Below, piece after piece: positions 16,863-26,484 of a stretch of DNA of 64,000 nucleotides. The position numbers and the translations under genes were made by a program. The stretch comes from Bacillota bacterium (GTDB taxonomy: Bacteria; Bacillota; Clostridia; Peptostreptococcales; Anaerovoracaceae), in contig JAFQZZ010000005.1 in the NCBI GenBank assembly GCA_017405645.1, forward strand, positions 1 to 64,000, written 5' to 3'. Positions within the stretch are counted from its first letter, which is position 1. Each line of letters begins with the position of its first letter. Under the pieces are notes generated by a model. It did no database searches, was not told the origin of the DNA, and saw nothing but the letters and a program-made list of their open reading frames with translations.

Positions 16863-17927
16863 TTATTCCCGAAACTCTTTCATCATTGCCGCCGCGAAAG
16901 ATGCCGCGTCTTCCCGGATGCCCCGGGAATGAACAATAGATCCCGGGTCGTTCGCGATGCGCATCATCGCAAATCCTGCCGGAAGGAAGAAGGTTTTATT
17001 CATATTCAGGGCACTGATCAGCTGCTCCGCCACGATGTCGCTGCCGCTGTATCCGGATACGATCACTGCGTAGAGCCGTTTATCGGAAAAGCTGTGAACA
17101 CGAACCAATGCGGTGAGCCGGTTGATAAACGCTGTCAGGTTCGCGCTGACGGCGTCGTTGTAATTGGGACAGATCATGACCAGCCCGTCGCAGTCAAGAA
17201 CAGCCGGATAGACGTCCTCCGTGATGACCCCGCCGTAAAAACACTTTGATTTTTCCCCGAAATGAAGGCAGGTTTCATAGGAACAGGCGCGGCAGTCATG
17301 CAGTTCACCGTTCCGCAATGAGATCTCCTGAATGTCGGCGTCCAGATGATCCCGTATCATGCTCCATAAAAGCAGTGTATTCGATGTTTCCGGGATCCCG
17401 GCATGCAGCGCCAGGAGCTTTGGACGCACGATCCTCTTCTTTTCATAACGGCAGACCCGTTCAATGAGATCCTTTACAGACAGCTTATAGGCGGTTTCAT
17501 TGTCCGTCCCCAGATTTGCGGCAATGATATTGAAATTCCGGAGCGTTCTGGTCCCTTCCACCAGAGGGCGCCCGGGAAACGCGCAACCCGCCCGGTTCGC
17601 AGAGAACACCATATGCCTGGCAGCGGATTTCGTAAACAGTTCACTGTTGCCGTCCACCACGATCCCCGCCAGGCATCCTTCGAACATCTTCCTGTTCAGA
17701 CGCATGGCCTTCAAAAGCTTCACATATTCCAGATTGATGCCGGATTCTCCCAGTTCGACCGCAAACAAAAGACGCCGCCCGCGCAGATCGGCTGCGGCTG
17801 TTTCCTCTGCCGTTTCAAGCAGATCGTATTCGTATCCTTCCAGTCCGCACTCCAGCACGCTCTTCAGACGCAGCGTTTTCTCTTCGTCCCGGCAACGGGG
17901 CCGGATCAGTGTGATTCTGTTATTCAT
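16863..17927 (-). CDS. Iron-sulfur flavoprotein-like protein (third gene of the cassette)
   Basis: This 354-residue protein's C-terminal half (about 168-354) resembles NADPH-dependent FMN reductase and iron-sulfur flavoprotein domains. It has an opening strand KLLALHAGIPETSNT and a four-cysteine cluster (Cys212, Cys215, Cys220, Cys229) placed as in Isf-type proteins. Further on are a flavin-binding strand (LVMICPNYNDAVSANL) and GYSGSD. The N-terminal half (1-165) also looks like an alpha/beta fold, possibly a degenerate second flavodoxin-like domain, but I do not recognise it. It starts 10 bp after the dehydrogenase-like gene, so it should be co-expressed. It probably carries redox equivalents for the cassette, which is inference. 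Confidence 0.7.
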   Translation of the reverse strand: MNNRITLIRPRCRDEEKTLRLKSVLECGLEGYEYDLLETAEETAAADLRGRRLLFAVELGESGINLEYVKLLKAMRLNRKMFEGCLAGIVVDGNSELFTKSAARHMVFSANRAGCAFPGRPLVEGTRTLRNFNIIAANLGTDNETAYKLSVKDLIERVCRYEKKRIVRPKLLALHAGIPETSNTLLLWSMIRDHLDADIQEISLRNGELHDCRACSYETCLHFGEKSKCFYGGVITEDVYPAVLDCDGLVMICPNYNDAVSANLTAFINRLTALVRVHSFSDKRLYAVIVSGYSGSDIVAEQLISALNMNKTFFLPAGFAMMRIANDPGSIVHSRGIREDAASFAAAMMKEFRE

Positions 17928-17937
17928 ACAAGTTCTT

Positions 17938-18912
17938 TTACCTCAGTTTCTTTAAATGGATAAAAGCCCGTTCTATTCTGTCAAAAAGGCGGTCGTCCAA
18001 GGGCAGGTCTTCTATCTCAAGTCCTTCCTCCGTCCGCCGGTTACGCATCCCCAGAAATGTCCCGTCTTCCCCGCCAAACCAGGCAGAGCTGTACTGCCAG
18101 TGACCGCGGAGATTTTCCAGGATCGAAAGCGCTCCGGAAGAAACCGCCGGTGCGATATATGGCTTGAAACCCGTCTCCCGGATCATCACATTGGCCTGAA
18201 CAGTCATTTCCGTCAGGCGTTTTGATTTTGCATCATCGTAATGATTGATATCATCTGCGACAACCAGGTCCTTTCCGTGAGGGCCAAACACACGTCCGCC
18301 TGTAAGGTACGATGCGAAAGCCGGATCCCGGCGCGCATAGTATGCCGCCCGCGCGTTCATCACGCCCAGTCCGAAGCCCTGGATCCGCTTGCTGCCGATC
18401 CCTCCCTGAAGCGCCGCCCTGCACAAAGGGTCTACGGGATCGGAAACCACAAAAAACTCTCCTTCATAGCCTGCCCGGACGGCAGCTGCCGCATATCCGT
18501 CGATCAGTTCCCTGTTTTTCTCCAGCTGTACCATGCGTACATCGACGTCCTTCCGGGACAGATCCGGCACGCCGGCTGAAGCGCAGAAAACAACCGCATC
18601 GCACTGAAAAAGGTCTTTGACCTGCACCGGCACCACTTCCGGGAACGCCGACGGATCATCCGGCATTGTTATCTGGTTCAGTTCCTGTTCCCACCGGCTG
18701 ATACTCTTCTCATTGATATCGCAGATCCCGATTTCCGAAACGACGTCGCTCCCGACGAGACGAATCGCCAAAGCAAGCGTCCCCCCCACATCACCCATAG
18801 CCAGTATGTGGATGCGATGCTTCCGGCCAGAAAGCAGTCGGTATCCCGGCACAATGAACGAATGGTCCCTCCGGATTATATCGCCCTGATACAGTTCGTG
18901 CAGTCTTCTCAT
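17938..18912 (-). CDS. Lactate/malate-dehydrogenase-like NAD-binding protein (second gene of the cassette)
   Basis: 324 residues with an LDH/MDH layout. A Rossmann glycine motif (MGDVGGTLA, about 39-47) is followed by an acidic residue at the end of beta-2 (CDIN, Asp65). The sequence also has VSDPVDPL, where LDH/MDH proteins have a conserved NPVD, and FGPHGKD with a histidine (His212) at the catalytic position. An unusual N-terminal extension (about 1-32) precedes the fold. The start overlaps the stop of the 1605-residue gene as ATGA, indicating translational coupling. It could be an NAD-dependent hydroxyacid dehydrogenase or a nucleotide-sensing relative; the substrate is unknown. Confidence 0.75.
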   Translation of the reverse strand: MRRLHELYQGDIIRRDHSFIVPGYRLLSGRKHRIHILAMGDVGGTLALAIRLVGSDVVSEIGICDINEKSISRWEQELNQITMPDDPSAFPEVVPVQVKDLFQCDAVVFCASAGVPDLSRKDVDVRMVQLEKNRELIDGYAAAAVRAGYEGEFFVVSDPVDPLCRAALQGGIGSKRIQGFGLGVMNARAAYYARRDPAFASYLTGGRVFGPHGKDLVVADDINHYDDAKSKRLTEMTVQANVMIRETGFKPYIAPAVSSGALSILENLRGHWQYSSAWFGGEDGTFLGMRNRRTEEGLEIEDLPLDDRLFDRIERAFIHLKKLR

Positions 18913-21900
18913 ATCAGTCCTTTCAGCCTTTGCAGACGTTCGATATCATCCTCCACATAGGTGCTTGCCGCCAGCGTCCTGTCAAAATCCAGACATTGGC
19001 CGACGTCTGTCAGCTTCGGCGCATTGATGACCTCCGGAAGCCGCCGCAATGTGAGCTTCCGCTGGAATTCTTTCTGATACTCCTCTTCCAGCGCCTTCAG
19101 AATGTCTCTGGCATTCTCCAGGCACACCATCGAAAAATCGTATATCGCCGCCTTGCTGCAGCTCTTCGACAGGAATCCCGGCAAAACGTACGGAAGGATC
19201 AGATTGATCGCCGTAAAATCGTCATCGATCGTTCCGGTATGCCGTTCCACTCCGTCCCCGCCTATAAAGGGGTACATGGAAGACTCCACAAACCATGCCT
19301 TCAGATTCGACAGATAATAAACGCTGTCGACGGCTCTTTTCTGAACGGACATGAGATCCTTTCCGTTTCCGGACAGGATGCCCACGATCAGTTTATGGAC
19401 CTGTACGCCGTTGTCGGTCAGCACCGGATCCAGTCTCTGCATACGGTATCCCTTGTGAAGAATATCATCCACGAGGATCACCGGACGGCAAAATGAGCGG
19501 ATCGTTCTGACCTGATCTTCAATTCCTGCATAATTCGGGTATTCCTTGATATGAAAACCGGAGAGATCCGGTGAAAAACACTTTTCCAGATGGAGTGTTT
19601 TTGTGACGGTATTCGGCACCGCCATATGATTCAGGATCTTTCCGAACGGAACGCACATATACGGTCCGAGAACACGTTTTTCGCCTTCTTCCGAAGGAAC
19701 GCCGTTCCCTTTCGTGATCATCTGCACCAGTTTGTTGTGCAGCACGAAAGAGTTGAATGAAAGAACCAACGTATCCGGAAACATGCCGGTCAGGGAATAC
19801 TGCAGCCGCTCGTGGGCTTTTTTGAGAACCTTTTCGATCCGCGGATTCTTGTTCAGGGGACTCTTCAGAACGGTGCTCATATTCTGGATCAGGGTCACCG
19901 GGCTTTTCATATCCACACCATAACAGCCTGTCGGCGTACCGTCGATCACGATCTGCTTGAACCCCTGTCTCTGAAGGACCTCCAGCAGCTTTCTGTCTGT
20001 CCGGCCGCTCTGCGGCTGGTTATAGATCGCGTATGTATAGTCGTCTTTCAGAGCCTCGGACAAGGCCTCCGTGAGGATCAGCTGATACGTATCCTCATCC
20101 AGCGAAACGGAATCGGCCCATATCCTGTCCAGGATCAGCGTCCTTCCCGGCGCCCGTTCACGGATATAGGCTGCCAGCTTCTGATTGCCGAACTCCTCAT
20201 AGAGCATTCTGGGCTCTACCGAGTGCACATGTGCTTCCGCAACGATCTCGCCATTCCTGCTTGCATCCAAAATGCTGACGGAATGCAGCGCCCCTCCGCT
20301 CCGGTCGCTCCGGAAATCCAGATCCATTGCCGGCAGAATATATTTGTACATCGGCTGACGCAGATACAGTGCATTGTCATAGATATAATTCTGCACGACG
20401 GGGTCGATCAGGCTGGAGATATCCCGGTTTTCGTCGATGTTGTCACGGATCTTCGAGGAACTGATATCCTCCAGATGCGGCGGCAGGGCCAGTTCGATGA
20501 TCCTTCCGCGGATCTTGCTTTTGCCTTCCTGAAATGCGGCTTCCCCGGCTTCATCCTTGCGGAAAGTTTCCCTCTGGAAAATGATGTGGTTCATTCCGTG
20601 AATGGAATCCGGTTCCGGATCATTCCGATAGGAGCTGGCATTCGCGATCACATCACTGCCAACCACCATAAACAATTCCTTGCCCGGAAGAAGCCGGCGC
20701 AGACGGCGAAGGTCTTCCGGATTTGCGATGTTGACCGGTTGGTCATCCGGGAAAATATAAGTGCCGATCAGATCCGCGCACGTCATATTCATGATTCGCC
20801 TGCGGTATAGACGGGGCTGCGTGTTTTTTGACCATGAAAACTCGTCCAGAGCGAGATAAACTTCATAACCGGCGTCCCGGATCGCGGTAACGATTCCTTT
20901 GTGTCCCAGGGAAAACGGATCGAAAGTCCCGGGGAAAAACGCTGCTTTCTGCACGTCATGCAAAGGCAGTTCCCCGCAGAAGAACTGATAGTCTGAAATA
21001 AACCTGTAAATATGGTTCAGTGAAGACGCATTACTGAAGAACCGCAGTATATCTCCTTCCCGATCCTCGATCAGTGTCAGCATTTTTTTGCACAGGATCA
21101 TGAAGAATCCCGCCTTCTGCTGCAGGGACAGCAGTTCCGATCCGAATACGGATCTGCCCAACACCTGAAAGGCTTCCTGGCTCACGACCCTGTGATAATT
21201 TGCCATGCCCATCAGCAGCATCCCGATGATTTCTCTGCAGCGATCATCATTTCCGTCCTTTTCATGCTGCAGAATGACGCCGAGCGTATCCAGTGTGACG
21301 GAAACCACTTTTTCATTGGCGTTGTAAAGAAGCTGCTGCAGATCCCGCATGACTTCCGTCTGCTCGTCCTGATGGAGTTTTGTGATCAGTATCCCCAGGT
21401 ATTCCGGAATGTATCTTGAAAACTGGTAGTCTCCGATTTCCAGGCCTTTCATCAGCTCCACAATGATTTCATGCTTCTGCTCCCTGCTGAGCCATTCAAA
21501 AATCGAGATCAGTCCCCGCCCTGCTTCATGGCGGATCGTGACCCTCTCGCTGACTTTCAGCAGATTCGAAAAGTGCGCCGCCGTATAGAAGACTTCTTCT
21601 GTCTGCCCTTTTGACAGCCTGTCCCGCATCACTTCAATATTGACCGCCTTGATGACCCACGGCGTATCGATTCTCAGATCATCCCGGAACATGGCCGTAT
21701 AATCGGCTTCGGTGATCTCCGGCGCCTGGAAAGAACCGGTCAACGCCAGGGCTTCCGCGGCCCTCTGCTTCAGAAAAGCGGCGCTGATCTGATACTCCCC
21801 TTCCACCGGATAAGTCAGAAGCTTCTCCAAACGGCCGGCGATCTGCGGGTGAGCCGTGCCTGCCGCGTTCTCTCTCTGTAATTGCCCGGCCATTTTCCGT

Positions 21901-23726
21901 ATCACACGAAGCGCGGCCACTTTGATCTCCGGCTCGCTTTGAAGCATTGCCTCCTCGCAGAATGCCGTGACCGTATCGATGTCCTCTTCACGAAGAATAT
22001 CAAACGGCATCTCCAGAACCGTGTCCAGCAGAATAAACATCATGGTTTCCGACCAGCCATGTTTTTTCAGCAACGCGGAAAAAGAGCTGATATAGTCGGG
22101 CACAAGGGCGTCCGCAGCATTCTCCAACAGTGCCTGAAAAGAGAATTTCAACGAATAACCCATCCATCTTTGCTGGCGTTCCGTTCTCTGAAGATCGGGC
22201 TCTGTAACGATCCTCAGATGCTCCTCCCACAGCTTCCGGCTGTCGATCAGGTCCTCCGGAAGTCGGACTCCCTCCGGCAGTTCCTTGCGGTATTCCTCAT
22301 CGTAACAGGCGATGATCTTGCCGATCAGCACTGCGGCCTGCCTGCGGATGTCTCCGCCCCGCTGCACCAGCAGCTCCTGAAGGAAATGGACCGCCATATA
22401 TTTCTGTTCTTCGTTCAGATAAGTAAAGTATTCTTCGATGGTGCCGATGTATGCCCGGATATTCTCCCACTGCTTTTCGCTTCTGGCGTTTTCGAGAAGA
22501 TCCCCGAATTCACGGACGATCCCGAACCGGTGCATCACATCGATATTATGTGCAATGGCGAGATGCTTCAGCCGAACGACTGCCTCGTCCGCCTCCAGCA
22601 GCGATGCATCCTGCCACAAGAGACGTTCCGTCTGCACTTCATCCAGCTCTGTTCTGACGCCCAGGCTCACCATGTAGTCCTCAAAATCCCTGAGCTTCCG
22701 GTATACCCTGACATAGCGGTCATGCTTTGCCTGGTCAACATTTTCAAGCTTCCCGAGGATCACATCAAAAGCCTGCCTGAGACTGTAGAACCTGATCTCT
22801 TCATGCCCGTTCTCCCAGGTGCTCTTCACGCGGAAATCCGCGTAGATCAAAAGCAGATTCTCACAGGACAGGTTTTCCAGTTCCAGGTCCCACGTGGAAT
22901 GGTTGCTCGCGATATGAGCGATCCCGGGCATATTCATGCGTAAAAGAAGCTCATCGATATAATAATAATGTAAATGCGGTATCCTCGGGATCTCTTTTTC
23001 ACGGCAGCCGAATTTGCCGATGTCATGAGCTGCCGCCGCTGCGGAGACCATCGCCAGATCCACCGGCACCTCGTTGAAACGAAGCTGCCGCGCCATATGC
23101 ATGGCAACATAGTGGACGCCTGCGATATGCCCCAGCGTGTTGAACGGCTGGATCGCCCTCACGATCACAAGGAACTCGTACAGGTAATACTCCCTGCAAA
23201 ACTTCATGAACCGGGCGTATTCTTTTCCTGCAGGATACTGCCCTGCCTCTTCTTCACTAAGAAACTGGAAATCAAAATCCGGGATCACCTGATGACGTCT
23301 CTGCCTGTCGGATTCCAGCATGGCATGGAGGATCTCACAAAAGAGCAGCTCCGGAAAAACCGAATCCTCTCCGGGCATTTCCGATCCCTGTTCCGGATAC
23401 ATCCACAACAGCAGTCTTCGATAGATGCTGTCCAGCCATCCTCCGTCCGGTTCCCGGAATCCGGGATGAAGCTTTCTTCCTGCTTCCATGAGATACGGAC
23501 GGCAGATTTCCATGACCTGCCGGCAATCGATCGGTGTTTCCTCTGCTTCAGGATTCCCCTGCAGCAACGCCGCCAATTCGTCCGCAAGCTTCTGCATCTG
23601 TAAATCTGTCACCAGTGTCTGTATGTCTTTTTTCTTCAATCTGACTCTTTTGATAAAACTGCCGCTCTGCAGGTCGCGCTGCAGGTTTTTATATAACAAC
23701 CCGCCTGTGATCCTGTCCTTGTCCAT
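18909..23726 (-). CDS. Giant HD / helical-repeat / NadD-like / PRTase-like multidomain protein (first gene of the cassette)
   Basis: 1605 residues. Domains in order are: an N-terminal helical region; an HD phosphohydrolase-like domain (about 195-300, with His205, His234-Asp235 and His271/His276); and a long helical region (about 400-900) resembling HEAT repeats. Next is a cytidylyltransferase/NadD-like domain (about 925-1115) with GTFDPFSLGH (933-942) and ISSSKIRD (from 1088). A middle domain (about 1130-1270) may be GNAT-like. A type I phosphoribosyltransferase-like domain carries VILVDDILHKG (Asp1420-Asp1421). Adjacent YqeK (HD) and NadD genes are known in Bacillota, so the fusion suggests work on NAD or dinucleotides. 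ATG 23726 follows AAAGGGAAG. Base composition is lower in GC than the flanks. Its overall function is unknown. Confidence 0.8.
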   Translation of the reverse strand: MDKDRITGGLLYKNLQRDLQSGSFIKRVRLKKKDIQTLVTDLQMQKLADELAALLQGNPEAEETPIDCRQVMEICRPYLMEAGRKLHPGFREPDGGWLDSIYRRLLLWMYPEQGSEMPGEDSVFPELLFCEILHAMLESDRQRRHQVIPDFDFQFLSEEEAGQYPAGKEYARFMKFCREYYLYEFLVIVRAIQPFNTLGHIAGVHYVAMHMARQLRFNEVPVDLAMVSAAAAAHDIGKFGCREKEIPRIPHLHYYYIDELLLRMNMPGIAHIASNHSTWDLELENLSCENLLLIYADFRVKSTWENGHEEIRFYSLRQAFDVILGKLENVDQAKHDRYVRVYRKLRDFEDYMVSLGVRTELDEVQTERLLWQDASLLEADEAVVRLKHLAIAHNIDVMHRFGIVREFGDLLENARSEKQWENIRAYIGTIEEYFTYLNEEQKYMAVHFLQELLVQRGGDIRRQAAVLIGKIIACYDEEYRKELPEGVRLPEDLIDSRKLWEEHLRIVTEPDLQRTERQQRWMGYSLKFSFQALLENAADALVPDYISSFSALLKKHGWSETMMFILLDTVLEMPFDILREEDIDTVTAFCEEAMLQSEPEIKVAALRVIRKMAGQLQRENAAGTAHPQIAGRLEKLLTYPVEGEYQISAAFLKQRAAEALALTGSFQAPEITEADYTAMFRDDLRIDTPWVIKAVNIEVMRDRLSKGQTEEVFYTAAHFSNLLKVSERVTIRHEAGRGLISIFEWLSREQKHEIIVELMKGLEIGDYQFSRYIPEYLGILITKLHQDEQTEVMRDLQQLLYNANEKVVSVTLDTLGVILQHEKDGNDDRCREIIGMLLMGMANYHRVVSQEAFQVLGRSVFGSELLSLQQKAGFFMILCKKMLTLIEDREGDILRFFSNASSLNHIYRFISDYQFFCGELPLHDVQKAAFFPGTFDPFSLGHKGIVTAIRDAGYEVYLALDEFSWSKNTQPRLYRRRIMNMTCADLIGTYIFPDDQPVNIANPEDLRRLRRLLPGKELFMVVGSDVIANASSYRNDPEPDSIHGMNHIIFQRETFRKDEAGEAAFQEGKSKIRGRIIELALPPHLEDISSSKIRDNIDENRDISSLIDPVVQNYIYDNALYLRQPMYKYILPAMDLDFRSDRSGGALHSVSILDASRNGEIVAEAHVHSVEPRMLYEEFGNQKLAAYIRERAPGRTLILDRIWADSVSLDEDTYQLILTEALSEALKDDYTYAIYNQPQSGRTDRKLLEVLQRQGFKQIVIDGTPTGCYGVDMKSPVTLIQNMSTVLKSPLNKNPRIEKVLKKAHERLQYSLTGMFPDTLVLSFNSFVLHNKLVQMITKGNGVPSEEGEKRVLGPYMCVPFGKILNHMAVPNTVTKTLHLEKCFSPDLSGFHIKEYPNYAGIEDQVRTIRSFCRPVILVDDILHKGYRMQRLDPVLTDNGVQVHKLIVGILSGNGKDLMSVQKRAVDSVYYLSNLKAWFVESSMYPFIGGDGVERHTGTIDDDFTAINLILPYVLPGFLSKSCSKAAIYDFSMVCLENARDILKALEEEYQKEFQRKLTLRRLPEVINAPKLTDVGQCLDFDRTLAASTYVEDDIERLQRLKGLI

Positions 23727-23773
23727 CGGTCTTCCCTTTCTCAAAAAACTTCTTTACACTCACTATCCGCACA

Positions 23774-24643
23774 CTATTTGACCGCAGCTACCAGATCTTC
23801 CACGTCCGGTACCAGCAGGCCGTAGTCTTCATCCTCGCCGGCGCCGTTCACCAGAAGGGCGTACACGTATTTCCCGTCGGTCCAGACGGTCTTGGTGGCT
23901 TCGCCGTCCCGGTTGCCGTAGCACTTGACGGGCGTTCCGCCCACTTCCCGCGTCCAGTCGTGGAAGTAGATCGATTTCTCAAAGGATACGTCGTCATATT
24001 CGGAAGCCAGCCCCTTGCGGAAATGCAGGTCCACATTGTCCACGGAAATATCCGCATCCGCCACGCCGTCGATGTAGCTGTAAGACAGGGGAACGACTGT
24101 CCCCATGGTCGTTTCGACTCCGTCCGGCACCTTGAAGGAGCCCAGTCCGGCGCCTTCCGCCGCTTCTTCCGCCGTAGCCGCTTCTTTCCAGGCCGGTCCG
24201 CCCGGTCTTTCCACCCGGACTTCAACGCTGCCGCTGCCCGGGTTCACCACGGTGGCCATGACCATGAAATCCCCCGTTCCGACACCGGACTGGGCCAGCC
24301 CGGAACCGCTGCCGTCCAGGTCCAGCACGGCATTTGCCGGGTCAACGGATTCCATGAGTTCCTCGGGCGTGGCGTCGGCGCCCGCCTCCGTGGCCGGAAT
24401 CAGCTTGATGTTGATCACCGCATCCCCTTCCAGGGAGGACGTTATGGCAACGATCTCGCCTTCTTCGACCGTGATGGGGCCGGTGGTCACGGAATCGCCT
24501 TCCTCCGCATCCTCCGCCACGATGACGGCGGTATTATCGGCTCCCGAATCCGCCATCAGCGTCGTTTTCGTCTCTCCGCAGCCGGCCAGTACCAGGACCG
24601 CCGCCAGCAGAATCATTAAAACCGGTATTGCTCTTCTTTTCAC
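23774..24643 (-). CDS. Lipoprotein of unknown function, paralogue 1
   Basis: A 289-residue predicted lipoprotein with signal and lipobox (VLAGC). After the lipobox comes a region that aligns with the protein encoded at 26485-27339. Shared blocks are INIKLIPAT/STNAG, ELMESVDP-NAVLD, FKVPDGVET, GTVVPLSYSY and, near the C-terminus, KCYGNRDGEATKTVWTDG. The middle of each protein looks beta-rich. GTG 24643 follows GGGGGAGAAG. The two paralogues flank the SLH protein gene, which suggests a surface complex. I do not recognise the family. Confidence 0.8.
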   Translation of the reverse strand: MKRRAIPVLMILLAAVLVLAGCGETKTTLMADSGADNTAVIVAEDAEEGDSVTTGPITVEEGEIVAITSSLEGDAVINIKLIPATEAGADATPEELMESVDPANAVLDLDGSGSGLAQSGVGTGDFMVMATVVNPGSGSVEVRVERPGGPAWKEAATAEEAAEGAGLGSFKVPDGVETTMGTVVPLSYSYIDGVADADISVDNVDLHFRKGLASEYDDVSFEKSIYFHDWTREVGGTPVKCYGNRDGEATKTVWTDGKYVYALLVNGAGEDEDYGLLVPDVEDLVAAVK

Positions 24644-24686
24644 TGTTCTTCTCCCCCCGCTATTTGATCACTTTTGCGCCTCCGAT

Positions 24687-24720
24687 CTGAAGTCATTCGA
24701 ATCCAATCCGGAGACTTCAG
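24687..24720 (-). other. Intergenic inverted repeat
   Basis: 8-bp arms CTGAAGTC / GACTTCAG separated by 18 nt that contain a small ATTCGAAT palindrome. It lies in the 80-bp gap between the SLH gene and paralogue 1. No clear T-run follows. Confidence 0.5.
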
Positions 24721-24723
24721 TTC

Positions 24724-26472
24724 TCATTCGCCAAACAACTCTGCCAGCACTTCCGCCGGGTTCATTTCACGGATCCCTTCCGGGTCCGTCAGTCCGCCGT
24801 TTTCTCCGTTGATGCCCCAGCGAAGCACGCCTGCCGTTTCCCCGTCAATGGTCAGATAGACCTTCGGATCGCAGAGATAAATGGGATAACGCTCATACCA
24901 GGCCGGATAGTTTTCCGACATGTATTTGTCCGCCAGCCGGTAGGCCTCGCAGTCTTTGGCTGTGCCGATGGCGCTGATCTCCGCGCCGCCCCCGGGCTGA
25001 TTTGTCCGGCTTCTGGCCGGAGTGGAATGCACCAGCACAATGCTGCCGTCACTGCAGGTCCCCAGGGAGATCCAGACATGGCCTTTGATACTGATCACGT
25101 CCCCGGGCTTCAGCCCGCTGACATCCTGGGACCATTCGCCCCAGCCTTTGCCCGCCAGCCGCTTCGCAAAGCCGGTGGAACCGCCTACATAACCGGGCAG
25201 GCCGCTTTCCGTCTCAAAGGTGTTGTAGACCGTCCAGCCCACAAATCCGGAGCAGTCCAGTCCGGCGTAATAGTATTCGTTATACCCGCCATAGGGATAA
25301 TAGCTGTTCTCGGGATCCGCTTTTGCCGGATCGTTGTCCTCTTCCTTATAGGTATAGTTCACATCGTTCTCATTGAAGAACTTCACCCAGTCCGGGGACA
25401 CGCCGATGGTACGGGTCTGGATGGCGGAACCTTCATCCTGCCAATCCCAGCCGCCGCCGTAAATGTACAGGGCCGTGCCCGCAGGCTCCAGGGCAGTCTG
25501 CAGGAAGTTCTTCACGGTTTTCAGCCCCGGAGTGCCGCTGACCGGCGGTTCGTAGGATGCTCCGTTATCGCCGGGTATCTCCTCCGCCGAAGTCACGGTA
25601 TCCCCGTCCAGGGTGATTATAAACCGGTACCCTTCCTTCAGCACGTTCTGGATGGGATACCCGTCCTCTTTTTTGATCTTCAGGGCCCGCTCCGTCCCGT
25701 CGATTTCGAACCGGTACAGAAAACTGTCCTTGGTATCCTTGTTGATTTCCTCTTTGCCGTAGTCCTTCACGCCCAGATACAAAGCTATAGCGTCCTCCTT
25801 TTCCGGCACCTCCTTGCTGAAGAACCGCTGCAGCAGCACGGCGACCTGGGCCCGGGTTGCGGTGCCCTTCGGCTCCAGTTTCTTATTGCTTACGCCTTTC
25901 ATCAGTCCTTCTCCAATGGCCCAGGGCATGGAGTCCAGGGCGAAGTCGCTGATCTGGTCCAGGTCCTCGAACATGTCCGCCGGGATCTGGGGTTCCGGTA
26001 GGGGGGCGCCTTTGTACTTCGTGTATCTGTACAGGAAGGTCGCCATCTGCTCCCGGGTCACGGGGTCATCCGGCGCAAAGGTGGTTTCGGAAGTGCCCTT
26101 GACGATTTCCTCTGATGCGGCCCAGCCGACCGCGTCCTTATACCAGTCCGCCGTCAGGTCCGTGAAAGGGGCATCCGAAGCCGCAGGCTCTCCCTCCGCC
26201 CGGTACAGGATGGTCACCACCATCCCCCGGGTGATCTGTTCCTCCGGCCCGAAACGTTTCTCTCCCACGCCTTTCATGAGCCCTTCCCGGATCACATAAT
26301 CCGTTCCTGCGATATACCATGCGGCCGGATCCAGGTCGTCAAAATCCTGGGATGGAGAAGGCCACGTTTCGGCAAAAGCCACACTGCTCAGCCCGCCCAG
26401 GATCATTAAAATGCAAATCAGTAAAGCCGGCACCCAAAAGAACTTTGGGTGCTTCCTGTTATTCTTTCTCAT
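24724..26472 (-). CDS. SLH-domain cell-wall protein with NlpC/P60-like domain
   Basis: A 582-residue exported protein. A signal peptide (ends near SVAFA) is followed by three SLH repeats (about 40-215, each with the FxD...W...GLMKG...F.P...TRA pattern) that would bind secondary wall polymer. A linker domain follows (about 225-330). The C-terminal NlpC/P60-like domain has its nucleophile in LDCSGFVGW and its histidine in KGHVWISLG, so a peptidoglycan or related amide hydrolase is likely. It starts 12 bp after paralogue 2 and is followed by paralogue 1, so the three genes form a surface-protein operon. Confidence 0.88.
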   Translation of the reverse strand: MRKNNRKHPKFFWVPALLICILMILGGLSSVAFAETWPSPSQDFDDLDPAAWYIAGTDYVIREGLMKGVGEKRFGPEEQITRGMVVTILYRAEGEPAASDAPFTDLTADWYKDAVGWAASEEIVKGTSETTFAPDDPVTREQMATFLYRYTKYKGAPLPEPQIPADMFEDLDQISDFALDSMPWAIGEGLMKGVSNKKLEPKGTATRAQVAVLLQRFFSKEVPEKEDAIALYLGVKDYGKEEINKDTKDSFLYRFEIDGTERALKIKKEDGYPIQNVLKEGYRFIITLDGDTVTSAEEIPGDNGASYEPPVSGTPGLKTVKNFLQTALEPAGTALYIYGGGWDWQDEGSAIQTRTIGVSPDWVKFFNENDVNYTYKEEDNDPAKADPENSYYPYGGYNEYYYAGLDCSGFVGWTVYNTFETESGLPGYVGGSTGFAKRLAGKGWGEWSQDVSGLKPGDVISIKGHVWISLGTCSDGSIVLVHSTPARSRTNQPGGGAEISAIGTAKDCEAYRLADKYMSENYPAWYERYPIYLCDPKVYLTIDGETAGVLRWGINGENGGLTDPEGIREMNPAEVLAELFGE

Positions 26473-26484
26473 TTCGTCAAACCC

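Noticed and set aside
18617-18889. Small plus-strand ORFs inside the three-gene cassette
   Set aside because: All are antisense shadows without ribosome-binding sites.
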